A DNA stretch of 7,153 nucleotides, taken from positions 1 to 7,153 of the forward strand of contig JAWXTX010000129.1 of assembly GCA_044433165.1 (NCBI GenBank), in the 5' to 3' direction. The DNA is from Ferrimonas sp044433165 (GTDB lineage: Bacteria > Pseudomonadota > Gammaproteobacteria > Enterobacterales > Shewanellaceae). Positions 1 through 5,854 of this stretch are shown piece after piece (position 1 is the first letter of the stretch; every line of letters starts with the position of its first letter). The notes beneath the pieces were generated by a model. The model was not told where the DNA came from, made no database searches, and saw nothing but the letters and a program-made list of their open reading frames with translations. The position numbers were made by a program, and so were the translations under genes.

Positions 1-18
1 CGGCAATATCCTAAGGGG

Positions 19-759
19 TTAGCGCGGCGCGTGCGTTTGCCAGCCGAAACGGTGTAATAGCCCTAAAAAGGTTGCATCAAGTGGTGCACTGAGGGTGATC
101 TCTTGCTGCTGCCAAGGGCAAACGAATTGCAGCTCGGCGGCATGCAGCAGCATGCGATCAATTGCCAGTTGATCTCGAAAGTAGTGATAGTGGCGATTTT
201 TACCATAACGGGTATCACATAAAATGGGATGCCCTAAATGACGAAGGTGACGCCGGATCTGGTGCTTTCGGCCCGTTTTAGGCAAACATTGTACAAGCGA
301 ATAACGACTGCTTGGGTATTTATCAATTTGCAGGGGTAATTCAATGCGGTCTAGGCAGTAGCAATCGGTTTGTGCTGGCTTTTCTGGACCTGCCTGCCAG
401 TTGGGGTTGGTGCGATCTCGTGGCAACGCCAAGGGCAGATCTATGTGACTGGATTCTGGTGCAAAGCCACGAACCACCGCTAAATAACGCTTTTGAGTTT
501 GCGGCCATTGCTTAATTAGCTGGCTGGCGGCCGCGGAACTTTTCGCCAGTAACAATACCCCTGATGTCGCCTTATCTAATCGATGAACGGGGTAGACTGC
601 TTGCGCTAGTTGATCGCGCAAAGTTTGCAGTACAAATTGGCGACCATGGCTTAATGATTCACCTCGATGAACCAGCATATTGGCTGGTTTATTGATGGCG
701 AGCCAATGTTCGGTTTCATGTAATATGGGTAACGAACTGGATAATGCGGTATGTGTCAT
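19..759 (-). CDS. truC: tRNA pseudouridine(65) synthase TruC
   Basis: RluA-family pseudouridine synthase. TruC isomerises U65 in the acceptor-stem region of certain tRNAs (tRNA-Ile1 and tRNA-Asp in E. coli); cytoplasmic. Numbering is for a 246-residue protein. The substrate-binding start INKP lies near residues 22-25. The catalytic motif HRLDKATSG (59-67) holds the nucleophile Asp62. KRY is at 90-92, the family motif PKTGRKHQIRRHL at 160-172 and LLHA at 204-207. Length fits the family (about 240-260). The open frame extends upstream to 798, but I chose the ATG at 757-759: it forms an ATGA overlap with the stop of the DUF1294 gene and leaves a short leader before LPILHE, close to the E. coli start. 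The extra 13 residues upstream would lie inside the neighbouring gene and look like chance. No strong ribosome site precedes either start, which suits translational coupling. RluA and RluC are less likely because there is no S4 domain and the spacing fits TruC. Confidence 0.88.
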   Translation of the reverse strand: MTHTALSSSLPILHETEHWLAINKPANMLVHRGESLSHGRQFVLQTLRDQLAQAVYPVHRLDKATSGVLLLAKSSAAASQLIKQWPQTQKRYLAVVRGFAPESSHIDLPLALPRDRTNPNWQAGPEKPAQTDCYCLDRIELPLQIDKYPSSRYSLVQCLPKTGRKHQIRRHLRHLGHPILCDTRYGKNRHYHYFRDQLAIDRMLLHAAELQFVCPWQQQEITLSAPLDATFLGLLHRFGWQTHAPR

Positions 760-1085
760 GCCCATTGATAACCATAATAGCAAACAAGCCCGAGCCAATG
801 AGCGGCGATAATCAGATAAAGATGCTGTACAAAGGGCTGTTTTTGAGTTTTATGTCGTAATTGTTGGCGAGCTAATAGGGCGCCAGGCCAACCGCCAAAA
901 GCCGCGAAGCGTTGCAGCTGCATTTCGGAAATACGGCGTTGTCCGCTGAGTGCCTTGCGTTTATCAAGCCAATAGAGCAAAAAGGTGAGGGCGCTGGCGA
1001 TACCATACCAAGCTAAAATATCGGTAGAGCCAAGGGAGAATACCGCTAAAGCCCAAGCTAGCAGTATAAGTAAAGTAAGTAGCAT
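756..1085 (-). CDS. DUF1294 family inner-membrane protein
   Basis: A 109-residue protein of the DUF1294 family, whose function is unknown. Three hydrophobic segments are visible at about residues 2-19, 22-40 and 88-106, so it is probably an inner-membrane protein. The family signature sits between segments 2 and 3: DKRKA (41-45), RISE (51-54), GGWPGALLA (64-72) and RHKTQKQPF (77-85). This conserved basic stretch is likely one cytoplasmic loop. Some DUF1294 proteins carry an N-terminal cold-shock domain; this one does not. The ATG at 1085 lies 5 bp after the gloA stop, with only a weak GGAA about 10 bases upstream. The TGA stop overlaps the preferred truC start by 4 bp. The packing suggests one transcript gloA - DUF1294 - truC, but it does not reveal a role. 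Confidence 0.85.
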   Translation of the reverse strand: MLLTLLILLAWALAVFSLGSTDILAWYGIASALTFLLYWLDKRKALSGQRRISEMQLQRFAAFGGWPGALLARQQLRHKTQKQPFVQHLYLIIAAHWLGLVCYYGYQWA

Positions 1086-1090
1086 TGTGG

Positions 1091-1504
1091 TTAATTTCCA
1101 AGCCCTGAAGTCGCGCTACTACGCTGAATTAATTCAATTTTATAACCATCTGGGTCGGTCACAAATGCAATTTGAGTGCTACCACCGAGGACTGGGCCGG
1201 GCTCACGAGTAACATTGCCACCCGCTTGACGAATGCGCTCACAGGTTGCGTAAATGTCGTCGAATGCGATGGCGATATGGCCAAAAGCGGTGCCCATTTC
1301 GTAATCCTCGGTGTCCCAGTTATAGGTTAATTCGATAACTGCTGCGCCGTTTTCTTCGTTGGCGTAACCCACAAAAGCCAAACTGTAGCGATATTCTTCA
1401 TTGGTAGATTGGCGTAGCACTGTCATCCCAAGGATGTTGGTATAGAAGGCGATAGAACGTTCTAAATTACCGACTCGTAGCATGGTGTGTAGTAGTTGGG
1501 GCAT
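1091..1504 (-). CDS. gloA: lactoylglutathione lyase (glyoxalase I)
   Basis: Glyoxalase I converts the hemithioacetal of methylglyoxal and glutathione to S-lactoylglutathione, the first step of methylglyoxal detoxification in the cytoplasm. The 137 residues match E. coli GloA (135) along their whole length: start LLHTMLRVG, FYTNILGM, SLAFVGY, VIELTYNW, GHIAI, GGNVTRE, DPDGYKIELI and the terminal GLGN. The four expected metal ligands are present: His6, Glu58, His76 and Glu124. The short bacterial form without the extra loops of the yeast and human enzymes predicts the Ni/Co-activated class (known for the family, not shown here). The start at 1504 has a good AGGAG (1511-1515) six bases upstream. 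It is the first gene of the likely gloA - DUF1294 - truC transcript. A CRP-type site and a possible extended -10 lie upstream. Confidence 0.97.
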   Translation of the reverse strand: MPQLLHTMLRVGNLERSIAFYTNILGMTVLRQSTNEEYRYSLAFVGYANEENGAAVIELTYNWDTEDYEMGTAFGHIAIAFDDIYATCERIRQAGGNVTREPGPVLGGSTQIAFVTDPDGYKIELIQRSSATSGLGN

Positions 1505-1544
1505 TGGACTCTCCTGATAAATAGTAATGCCGGTTTCATCGCTG

Positions 1545-1553
1545 ATATTAGCA
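1545..1553 (-). promoter_or_regulatory. possible extended -10 promoter of gloA
   Basis: On the minus strand this reads TGCTAATAT, a TGn extended -10 followed by TAATAT (one mismatch to TATAAT). It lies about 40 bases before the gloA start codon. No good -35 hexamer is seen at the usual spacing, which extended -10 promoters can tolerate. If the start point is about 7 bases downstream, the palindrome at 1602-1617 would be centred near -71, a position from which CRP can activate. This is inferred from sequence alone. Confidence 0.3.
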
Positions 1554-1601
1554 AAAATAGCCAGAGCGACAGTGAAGTAACAATGAGATAGGACATTTCA
1601 T

Positions 1602-1617
1602 TGTGATTTCAATCACG
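1602..1617. promoter_or_regulatory. CRP-type binding site between gloA and ynhF
   Basis: TGTGA-N6-TCACG matches the CRP consensus TGTGA-N6-TCACA at 9 of 10 core positions. The inner half-sites GTGATT and AATCAC are exact reverse complements around a 2-base centre at 1609-1610. The site lies in the divergent gap, 98 bp from the gloA start and 84 bp from the ynhF-like start, so it could serve either or both. A TTGTCA hexamer (1621-1626) resembling a -35 follows on the plus strand, but its -10 partner is poor. FNR (TTGAT-N4-ATCAA) fits less well. Confidence 0.5.
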
Positions 1618-1700
1618 CTTTTGTCACTTGCAAGCGCACTTGTTAGGCGCTCGGTTTATCCTGTCTGTGGGGAGTGGCCAACGCGTAAGAGAAAGCTGTT

Positions 1701-1787
1701 ATGTCAACCGATCTGAAATATGCAATTATTGCTGCAAGTAGTTCTTTAATTACGATTTCTATTTTCGGCTGGTTTATTTTTTTCTAA
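1701..1787 (+). CDS. ynhF: YnhF-like small membrane protein (28 aa)
   Basis: The only plus-strand gene I support. It encodes 28 residues: a polar start MSTDLK, then one hydrophobic segment from about residue 7 to the end, finishing GWFIFF. The start matches E. coli YnhF (29 aa, beginning MSTDLKF as I remember it), a single-span membrane protein of unknown function with an N-terminus conserved across gammaproteobacteria. Support beyond similarity: TAAGAG (1686-1691) lies 9 bases upstream of the ATG as a plausible ribosome site. A strong terminator begins 16 bp after the TAA stop. A CRP-type palindrome lies upstream in the same gap, and nothing else explains this gap. The C-terminal half differs from E. 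coli, as expected for a tiny transmembrane protein. It is easily missed because of its length. Family assignment rests mainly on MSTDLK plus size and topology. Confidence 0.8.
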   Translation: MSTDLKYAIIAASSSLITISIFGWFIFF

Positions 1788-1803
1788 ACCGTTCGAGCCA
1801 TTA

Positions 1804-1840
1804 AAAAAGCCGGTACTACATACCGGCTTTTTGCTTTTTT
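1804..1840. terminator. bidirectional rho-independent terminator
   Basis: A perfect 12-bp stem, AAAAAGCCGGTA (1804-1815) and TACCGGCTTTTT (1821-1832), encloses the 5-base loop CTACA. On the plus strand it runs into TTTTTGCTTTTTT. On the minus strand the same arms give a closing T run. It lies between the convergent ends of the small ynhF-like gene (stop at 1787) and ybjN (stop at 1844), so it probably terminates both. Confidence 0.92.
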
Positions 1841-1843
1841 AGA

Positions 1844-2329
1844 TTAGTGCATTTGTACAACAGGTAAGTGTGGCTCAGGGCTGAGCTCATCATTGCCTTC
1901 ATCTACAAAGTGATATTGCAGGTTGCCGATTTCATCGCAGATCTGATGCATTTGATCTAGGCAGTCGCGCACAAAAAATTCAAATTGGATCTCGCTCATA
2001 CCAGGTTGTAAGGCCAAATTGTGTGCCAAAATCAGCCGCGGGAGCGATTCATCATTAATATCAATGAATATTTTTAGGGTAGGATATTGTGAATTCAAGC
2101 GGCCTAATTCGGCATTCGCCTGCAATAAACTACTGGGTTTCATCTCAATAGAGGCGGTTAAGTAGACAAAATCGCCTTCGATTTCGACCTTGGCATCATA
2201 GACCACTGGGTGATCTTGCAATATGGGTAGGTGCAACCCTTCGCAACTGCCACATAGGTAAAAATCGATCTCAAATTGCTGCAGCCAAGCTTGTAAAAGG
2301 GCTTGATCTGGAACTGGCAAAGTCGCCAT
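1844..2329 (-). CDS. ybjN: YbjN domain-containing protein
   Basis: A 161-residue homologue of E. coli YbjN (158), which has a type III secretion chaperone-like fold. Its biochemical function is unknown; E. coli work links it to stress, motility and suppression of temperature-sensitive growth. Matching blocks with E. coli YbjN as I remember it: start MATLPVP, LQAWL, FYLCGSCEGLHLP (a CxxC at Cys26 and Cys29), VYDAKVE, MKPSSLL, LKIFIDINDESLPRLIL, and a final histidine. The acidic tail (DEGNDELSPE) is also typical. The frame is open to an ATG at 2344, but I chose the ATG at 2327-2329 because it aligns with the E. coli start (MxxLxVP). The upstream ATG has no ribosome site and an A/T-rich leader; GAGA lies about 11 bases before the chosen one. 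Cysteines in CxxC suggest metal or redox chemistry, but this is unproven. No promoter is clear. Confidence 0.85.
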   Translation of the reverse strand: MATLPVPDQALLQAWLQQFEIDFYLCGSCEGLHLPILQDHPVVYDAKVEIEGDFVYLTASIEMKPSSLLQANAELGRLNSQYPTLKIFIDINDESLPRLILAHNLALQPGMSEIQFEFFVRDCLDQMHQICDEIGNLQYHFVDEGNDELSPEPHLPVVQMH

Positions 2330-2391
2330 GGCAAGAGATCTCATAAAAACTAAAAACGGCGCCTACCATAGCTTTTTTAAAAGCAGATTAC

Positions 2392-2460
2392 ACCCCTAAA
2401 AATGCCTCAATGTGATTACTCCCTATGTGATTAAGGTGTGTGTTTCTGTTTTTAAGGGGT
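2392..2460. repeat. inverted repeat enclosing a direct repeat, upstream of ybjN
   Basis: ACCCCTAAAAA (2392-2402) and TTTTTAAGGGGT (2449-2460) are inverted copies differing by one extra A. Between them TGTGATTA occurs twice in direct orientation, at 2411-2418 and 2426-2433, with a 15-base period. The element lies in the gap between the ends of ldh and ybjN, about 60-130 bases before the ybjN start. The 46-base loop and the lack of a GC-rich stem with T run argue against a terminator. Tandem operator half-sites are possible; TGTGA is also half of a CRP site, but no TCACA partner follows at the right spacing. Confidence 0.4.
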
Positions 2461-2518
2461 AAAAGCGGCGAAATTATCAGCGACACTGGGCATGATTTGG
2501 GGTTTAACTTCGTTTGGC

Positions 2519-3586
2519 TCAGGCACTTTGTGGGTGAATGATAGCGTTATGGCCTGCTGATTGGCGCTCAATAATGGCTAAGGCCATGCGATCAGCAACC
2601 CGTTCAGTGGTTTCACCGCTGCGCTTGGCTTCAGCAAAAATTTTCAACAACGTGTGTTCTATTTGGCGTACTTTCTGCTCGGATTGCTGGGCATCGTAAT
2701 GGTGTTCAAAAGAAACGTTGATGATCCCGCCTGCGTTGATCACATAATCCGGTGCATACAAAATACCGCGCTCTTGCAACAATAACCCGTGTTCAGCGCG
2801 AGCTAATTGGTTATTAGCACAACCGGCAACAATAGAGGCTTGTAATAGAGGAATTGTTACCTCATTAAGGGTGCCACCAAGGGCGCAGGGAGCATAGACA
2901 TCGACAGGTTGGTGATAGATGGCATCCAGCTCCACCACCTCAGCGTTAAATTCTTGTTGAGCTCTTTGCCGCTGTACGGGGTTGAGATCGCAGATCACTA
3001 ATTGGGCACCGGCTTGATGTAAATGGCGACAAAGGTGGTAGCCAACATGGCCAAGCCCTTGTACTGCCACTTTAATGCCATTTAAGTCGGTGCTTTGACG
3101 TTGATGCTGTAGCGCAGCTTTGATGCCTAAGAATGTTCCCAATGCTGTGAATGGCGATGGATCACCACTTTTCCCTTCCAGCCCCATTACATGGGGGCTT
3201 TGTTGGTGGGTAATCATCATATCGCTGGGAGTGATCCCGACATCTTCTGCCGTAAGATATTGGCCATTAAGGGTATTTAATGCCTGTGCAAAGGCATGAA
3301 AAGTGGCTTCGGATTTGTCGGTATTAGGATCACCAATGATCACAGCTTTACCGCCACCAAAAGGCAGCCCCGCCAGTGCATTTTTAAAGGTCATTCCACG
3401 GGATAACCGCAGTACGTCGGTTAATGCATCAGTATCATTCTGGTAAGGCCACATTCGGCAGCCGCCTACAGCAGGCCCCATAGTGGTATTGTGAATGGCG
3501 ATGATGGCCTTAAGCCCAGAGGCTTTATCGGAGACGAATAACACTTGTTCATGTTGATCAAAAGATGGATTGGAAAAGATGCTCAC
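2519..3586 (-). CDS. ldh: leucine dehydrogenase (Glu/Leu/Phe/Val dehydrogenase family)
   Basis: NAD-dependent oxidative deamination of leucine, valine and isoleucine to 2-oxo acids, the entry to branched-chain amino acid catabolism (reversible); cytoplasmic. The 355 residues align end to end with Bacillus LeuDH. Lys68 (GMTFKNA) binds the substrate carboxylate and Lys80 (GGGKAVI) is catalytic, at the same numbers as in Bacillus. The catalytic Asp114 lies in AEDVG. The Rossmann motif GLGHVG is at 176-181, and Asp199 at the end of the following strand favours NAD over NADP. APDYVINAGGIINV closes the family signature. The start codon is GTG (3584-3586), giving MSIFSNPSFDQHEQVLF, which fits the family start; GAGAG lies about 6 bases upstream. 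Some segments (AGLPFGGGK, VGITPSD) read more like glutamate dehydrogenases than Bacillus LeuDH. No liu or other catabolic gene is nearby. No convincing promoter was found in the 245-bp upstream gap. Confidence 0.92.
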   Translation of the reverse strand: MSIFSNPSFDQHEQVLFVSDKASGLKAIIAIHNTTMGPAVGGCRMWPYQNDTDALTDVLRLSRGMTFKNALAGLPFGGGKAVIIGDPNTDKSEATFHAFAQALNTLNGQYLTAEDVGITPSDMMITHQQSPHVMGLEGKSGDPSPFTALGTFLGIKAALQHQRQSTDLNGIKVAVQGLGHVGYHLCRHLHQAGAQLVICDLNPVQRQRAQQEFNAEVVELDAIYHQPVDVYAPCALGGTLNEVTIPLLQASIVAGCANNQLARAEHGLLLQERGILYAPDYVINAGGIINVSFEHHYDAQQSEQKVRQIEHTLLKIFAEAKRSGETTERVADRMALAIIERQSAGHNAIIHPQSA

Positions 3587-3760
3587 GGACTGCTCTCTAT
3601 TGTTATCGATTAAATAAAAGCCAGTATTGATAGACTGTAACAGCAGTGCCTTAACAGACCAACAGAATGAAACATTTTGTTGTTGTTTTCGTGTTATTTA
3701 TGGATGGCCGTTAAAAAATGATTGGAAGTGAGTGAATGAACTTGAGCCACTTGACGGCAT

Positions 3761-3788
3761 AAAATAAAAAAGGCGCGAGTGCGCCTTT
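3761..3788 (-). terminator. rho-independent terminator of the purB operon
   Basis: Read on the minus strand, AAAGGCGC pairs with GCGCCTTT around the loop ACTC, an 8-bp stem. The T-rich run TTTATTTT follows directly. It begins about 43 bases after the purB stop and ends transcription before ldh, so ldh should have its own promoter. Confidence 0.88.
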
Positions 3789-3831
3789 AAAATCGAGGAC
3801 GGATTTTCCGTGTGCTTGAAAAACGCCGGCT

Positions 3832-5199
3832 TTAAAACTGCTCCATAAAGCGTTCGGCATAACCTATGTAGTTGGCTGGTGTCAGCTGTTTTAGTTCTAT
3901 TTTCACCGTATCTGGTAATTCTAGACCATCGATAAAGTCAGCAATAATCGCTTGATTTACGCGTTTTCCACGAGTTAATTCTTTGAGTTTTTCATAAGGT
4001 TGTTCAATGCCATAACGGCGCATCACCGTTTGAATCGGCTCGGCTAGCAGTTCCCAGTTGTCATCCAACTCCGCGGCCAAACTGGCAGGGTTTACTTGCA
4101 GTTTGCTGATCCCTTTGAGTACGGCTTGGTAGCCGATTACGCTGTAACCAACGCCAACGCCTAAGTTACGTAGTACGGTGGAATCAGTTAGATCGCGCTG
4201 CCAACGAGAAATGGGTAATTTGCTGGCTAAGTGTTGGAATAGCGCATTTGCAAGCCCTAAGTTGCCTTCGGAGTTTTCAAAGTCGATGGGATTGACTTTA
4301 TGCGGCATGGTTGAAGAACCGATTTCGCCAGCAATGGTGCGTTGTTTGAAGTGACCTAGTGCAATATAGCCCCAGATGTCACGATCAAAGTCGATCAAAA
4401 TAGTATTAAAGCGCGCGAGCGCGTCGAACAGTTCGGCAATGTAATCATGCGGCTCAATTTGGGTTGTCCATGGGTTCCAAGTCAGCCCTAAACTGGTCAC
4501 AAAGCGTTCAGATAATTGATGCCAGTCGATGTTTGGGTAAGCCGCTAAGTGAGCATTGTAGTTACCGACCGCACCATTGATTTTACCCAGAAGCTCAATT
4601 TGCTTAATTTGCGCAAGTTGACGGCTCAAACGAACGGCGACGTTGGCCATTTCTTTGCCTAAGGTCGTTGGCGAGGCAGGTTGGCCATGGGTACGTGCCA
4701 TCATTGGCATATTGGCATTGTCACGAGCAAGTTGCTCAATGGCGTCGATAATTTGGCTTAAGTAGGGCACTACTACCTGTTCACGAGCTTGGTGTAGCAT
4801 TAAACCATGAGACAGGTTGTTAATGTCTTCCGAAGTACAAGCGAAATGGACAAATTCATTGATTGCATGCAATTCAGCATTATTTGCCAAACGCTCTTTA
4901 ATGAAGTATTCCACCGCTTTTACATCATGATTGGTGGTGGCTTCGATGGCTTTTACACGAGCGGCATCCGCTTCGCTAAATTGGCTGGAAATGTTGTCTA
5001 AGTGAGCCAGAGCTTGCTCGCTAAAGCATGGAACTTCAGGGATCTCTGGGCAAGCTGCTAATAATTTGAGCCAAGCGATCTCCACTTGCACACGGTATTT
5101 AACGAGGCCAAATTCGCTAAAAATACTGCGCAATTCTGTAGTTTTGCTGCCATAACGACCATCTACAGGGGATACGGCGGTAAGTGCTGAAAGCTCCAT
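3832..5199 (-). CDS. purB: adenylosuccinate lyase PurB
   Basis: Cleaves fumarate from SAICAR (to AICAR) and from adenylosuccinate (to AMP), so it acts twice in purine synthesis; a cytoplasmic homotetramer of the fumarase/aspartase superfamily. The 455 residues match E. coli PurB (456) almost throughout. Seen: the start MELSALTAVSPVDGRYG, TTNHDVKAVEY (88-98), TSEDINN (122-128), ARTHGQPAS (168-176) with the general acid His171, and the superfamily signature GSSTMPHKVNP (294-304) with catalytic Ser295 on the flexible loop. Both catalytic residues carry the same numbers as in E. coli. The C-terminal PANYIGYAERFMEQF is intact. AAGGAG lies 5 bases before the ATG at 5199. It follows hflD by 45 bp, as in many gammaproteobacteria. 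E. coli has a PurR operator inside purB; I saw no comparable box here. Confidence 0.98.
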   Translation of the reverse strand: MELSALTAVSPVDGRYGSKTTELRSIFSEFGLVKYRVQVEIAWLKLLAACPEIPEVPCFSEQALAHLDNISSQFSEADAARVKAIEATTNHDVKAVEYFIKERLANNAELHAINEFVHFACTSEDINNLSHGLMLHQAREQVVVPYLSQIIDAIEQLARDNANMPMMARTHGQPASPTTLGKEMANVAVRLSRQLAQIKQIELLGKINGAVGNYNAHLAAYPNIDWHQLSERFVTSLGLTWNPWTTQIEPHDYIAELFDALARFNTILIDFDRDIWGYIALGHFKQRTIAGEIGSSTMPHKVNPIDFENSEGNLGLANALFQHLASKLPISRWQRDLTDSTVLRNLGVGVGYSVIGYQAVLKGISKLQVNPASLAAELDDNWELLAEPIQTVMRRYGIEQPYEKLKELTRGKRVNQAIIADFIDGLELPDTVKIELKQLTPANYIGYAERFMEQF

Positions 5200-5244
5200 T
5201 AAGGCTCCTTGGGTATAGAGGTAAGAATTATTATTAGTGTGCGC

Positions 5245-5847
5245 TTATGCGTTCGTAGCGATTTCAATCATTGCTCGACGAGAGAGCAATAATTGGCGAC
5301 GTTTACCGCCAAGCTGTCGCCATAAGACGGCAGAGCGAATAGCCGACAGTAAAAGTGCTCGAATTTTATATTGATTGTGTTTTTTCTGTAGCTGAGCTGG
5401 GGTGCCAACCACTTGAATGCGATTGCCTAAAGGGCTTATTACATCGGAATAGATGGCGGCTAAGCTGGTTAATATCTGTTCGTCCATTAATTCATAATGG
5501 TGTTGCTGACGTTTTACTTGGCTTAGGCGCTCACCTAGGATGTTTAAAGCCGCTGGTTTTGCCGAAAGTTTACGCTCAAGCGCCAATACCCCCACAATAT
5601 AGCGAGTAATATCGACGTCTTTGCGGCCTTTGTCGCCGAATTGTTCGACAAAAATATCGTAGCCATCGCCTAGGCTACCCGCCGCAAAAACCGCTTCTGG
5701 TCTTTCCGGATCGGTGACAATAATGGCACTCAAACAGGTGCGGATCTCTTCTTCATCGCCACTGCCATAACGAGCAATATTGCGCACTTGATGCACGGCT
5801 TGGCAGATCCCAGCAAACGCCATTGTACGTTGTTCTAATGTTCCCAT
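5245..5847 (-). CDS. hflD: high frequency lysogenization protein HflD homologue
   Basis: HflD is an all-helical, membrane-associated protein. In E. coli it binds phage lambda CII, blocks CII action on DNA and affects its stability, which lowers lysogeny; its normal host role is not settled. This copy has 200 residues (E. coli 213) and the shared blocks AGICQA (12-17), RYIVGVLALERKL (82-94), ISPLGNRIQVVGTP (137-150) and RALLLSAIRSAVLWRQLGG (163-181). No signal peptide or membrane span is visible. The N-terminus is shorter than in E. coli, and residues 55-80 (GSLGDGYDIF and on) diverge. The start at 5847 is 7 bp after the mnmA stop; the ribosome site GAGGT overlaps the mnmA TGA, which suggests coupled translation. 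No CII-bearing phage is seen here, so the conserved mnmA - hflD - purB order hints at a housekeeping job. Confidence 0.95.
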   Translation of the reverse strand: MGTLEQRTMAFAGICQAVHQVRNIARYGSGDEEEIRTCLSAIIVTDPERPEAVFAAGSLGDGYDIFVEQFGDKGRKDVDITRYIVGVLALERKLSAKPAALNILGERLSQVKRQQHHYELMDEQILTSLAAIYSDVISPLGNRIQVVGTPAQLQKKHNQYKIRALLLSAIRSAVLWRQLGGKRRQLLLSRRAMIEIATNA

Positions 5848-5854
5848 GGTGACC

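Noticed and set aside
312..515. Plus-strand open frame of 67 codons over truC
   Set aside because: It is antisense to conserved TruC coding sequence and has no recognisable domain; a shadow frame.
985..1212. Plus-strand open frame of 75 codons across the DUF1294 / gloA junction
   Set aside because: It runs antisense through two well-supported genes and resembles no family.
1602..1617. Reading the palindrome as an FNR box
   Set aside because: The TTGAT-N4-ATCAA pattern fits clearly less well than TGTGA-N6-TCACA.
2371..2386. GCTTTTTTAAAAGC palindrome before ybjN as a terminator
   Set aside because: The stem is almost all A/T with no usable loop and no GC core, so it should not form a stable terminator hairpin.
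3667..3714. Plus-strand 15-codon frame beginning MKHFVVVF in the ldh upstream gap
   Set aside because: Too short, no ribosome site, no following terminator on the plus strand, and no family resemblance. It more likely lies in the ldh 5' region.
5000..5025. Possible PurR operator inside purB, as known in E. coli
   Set aside because: The region holds GAGCTTGCTC, an inverted repeat, but without the CG centre and flanks of the PurR consensus. It reads as ordinary coding sequence.
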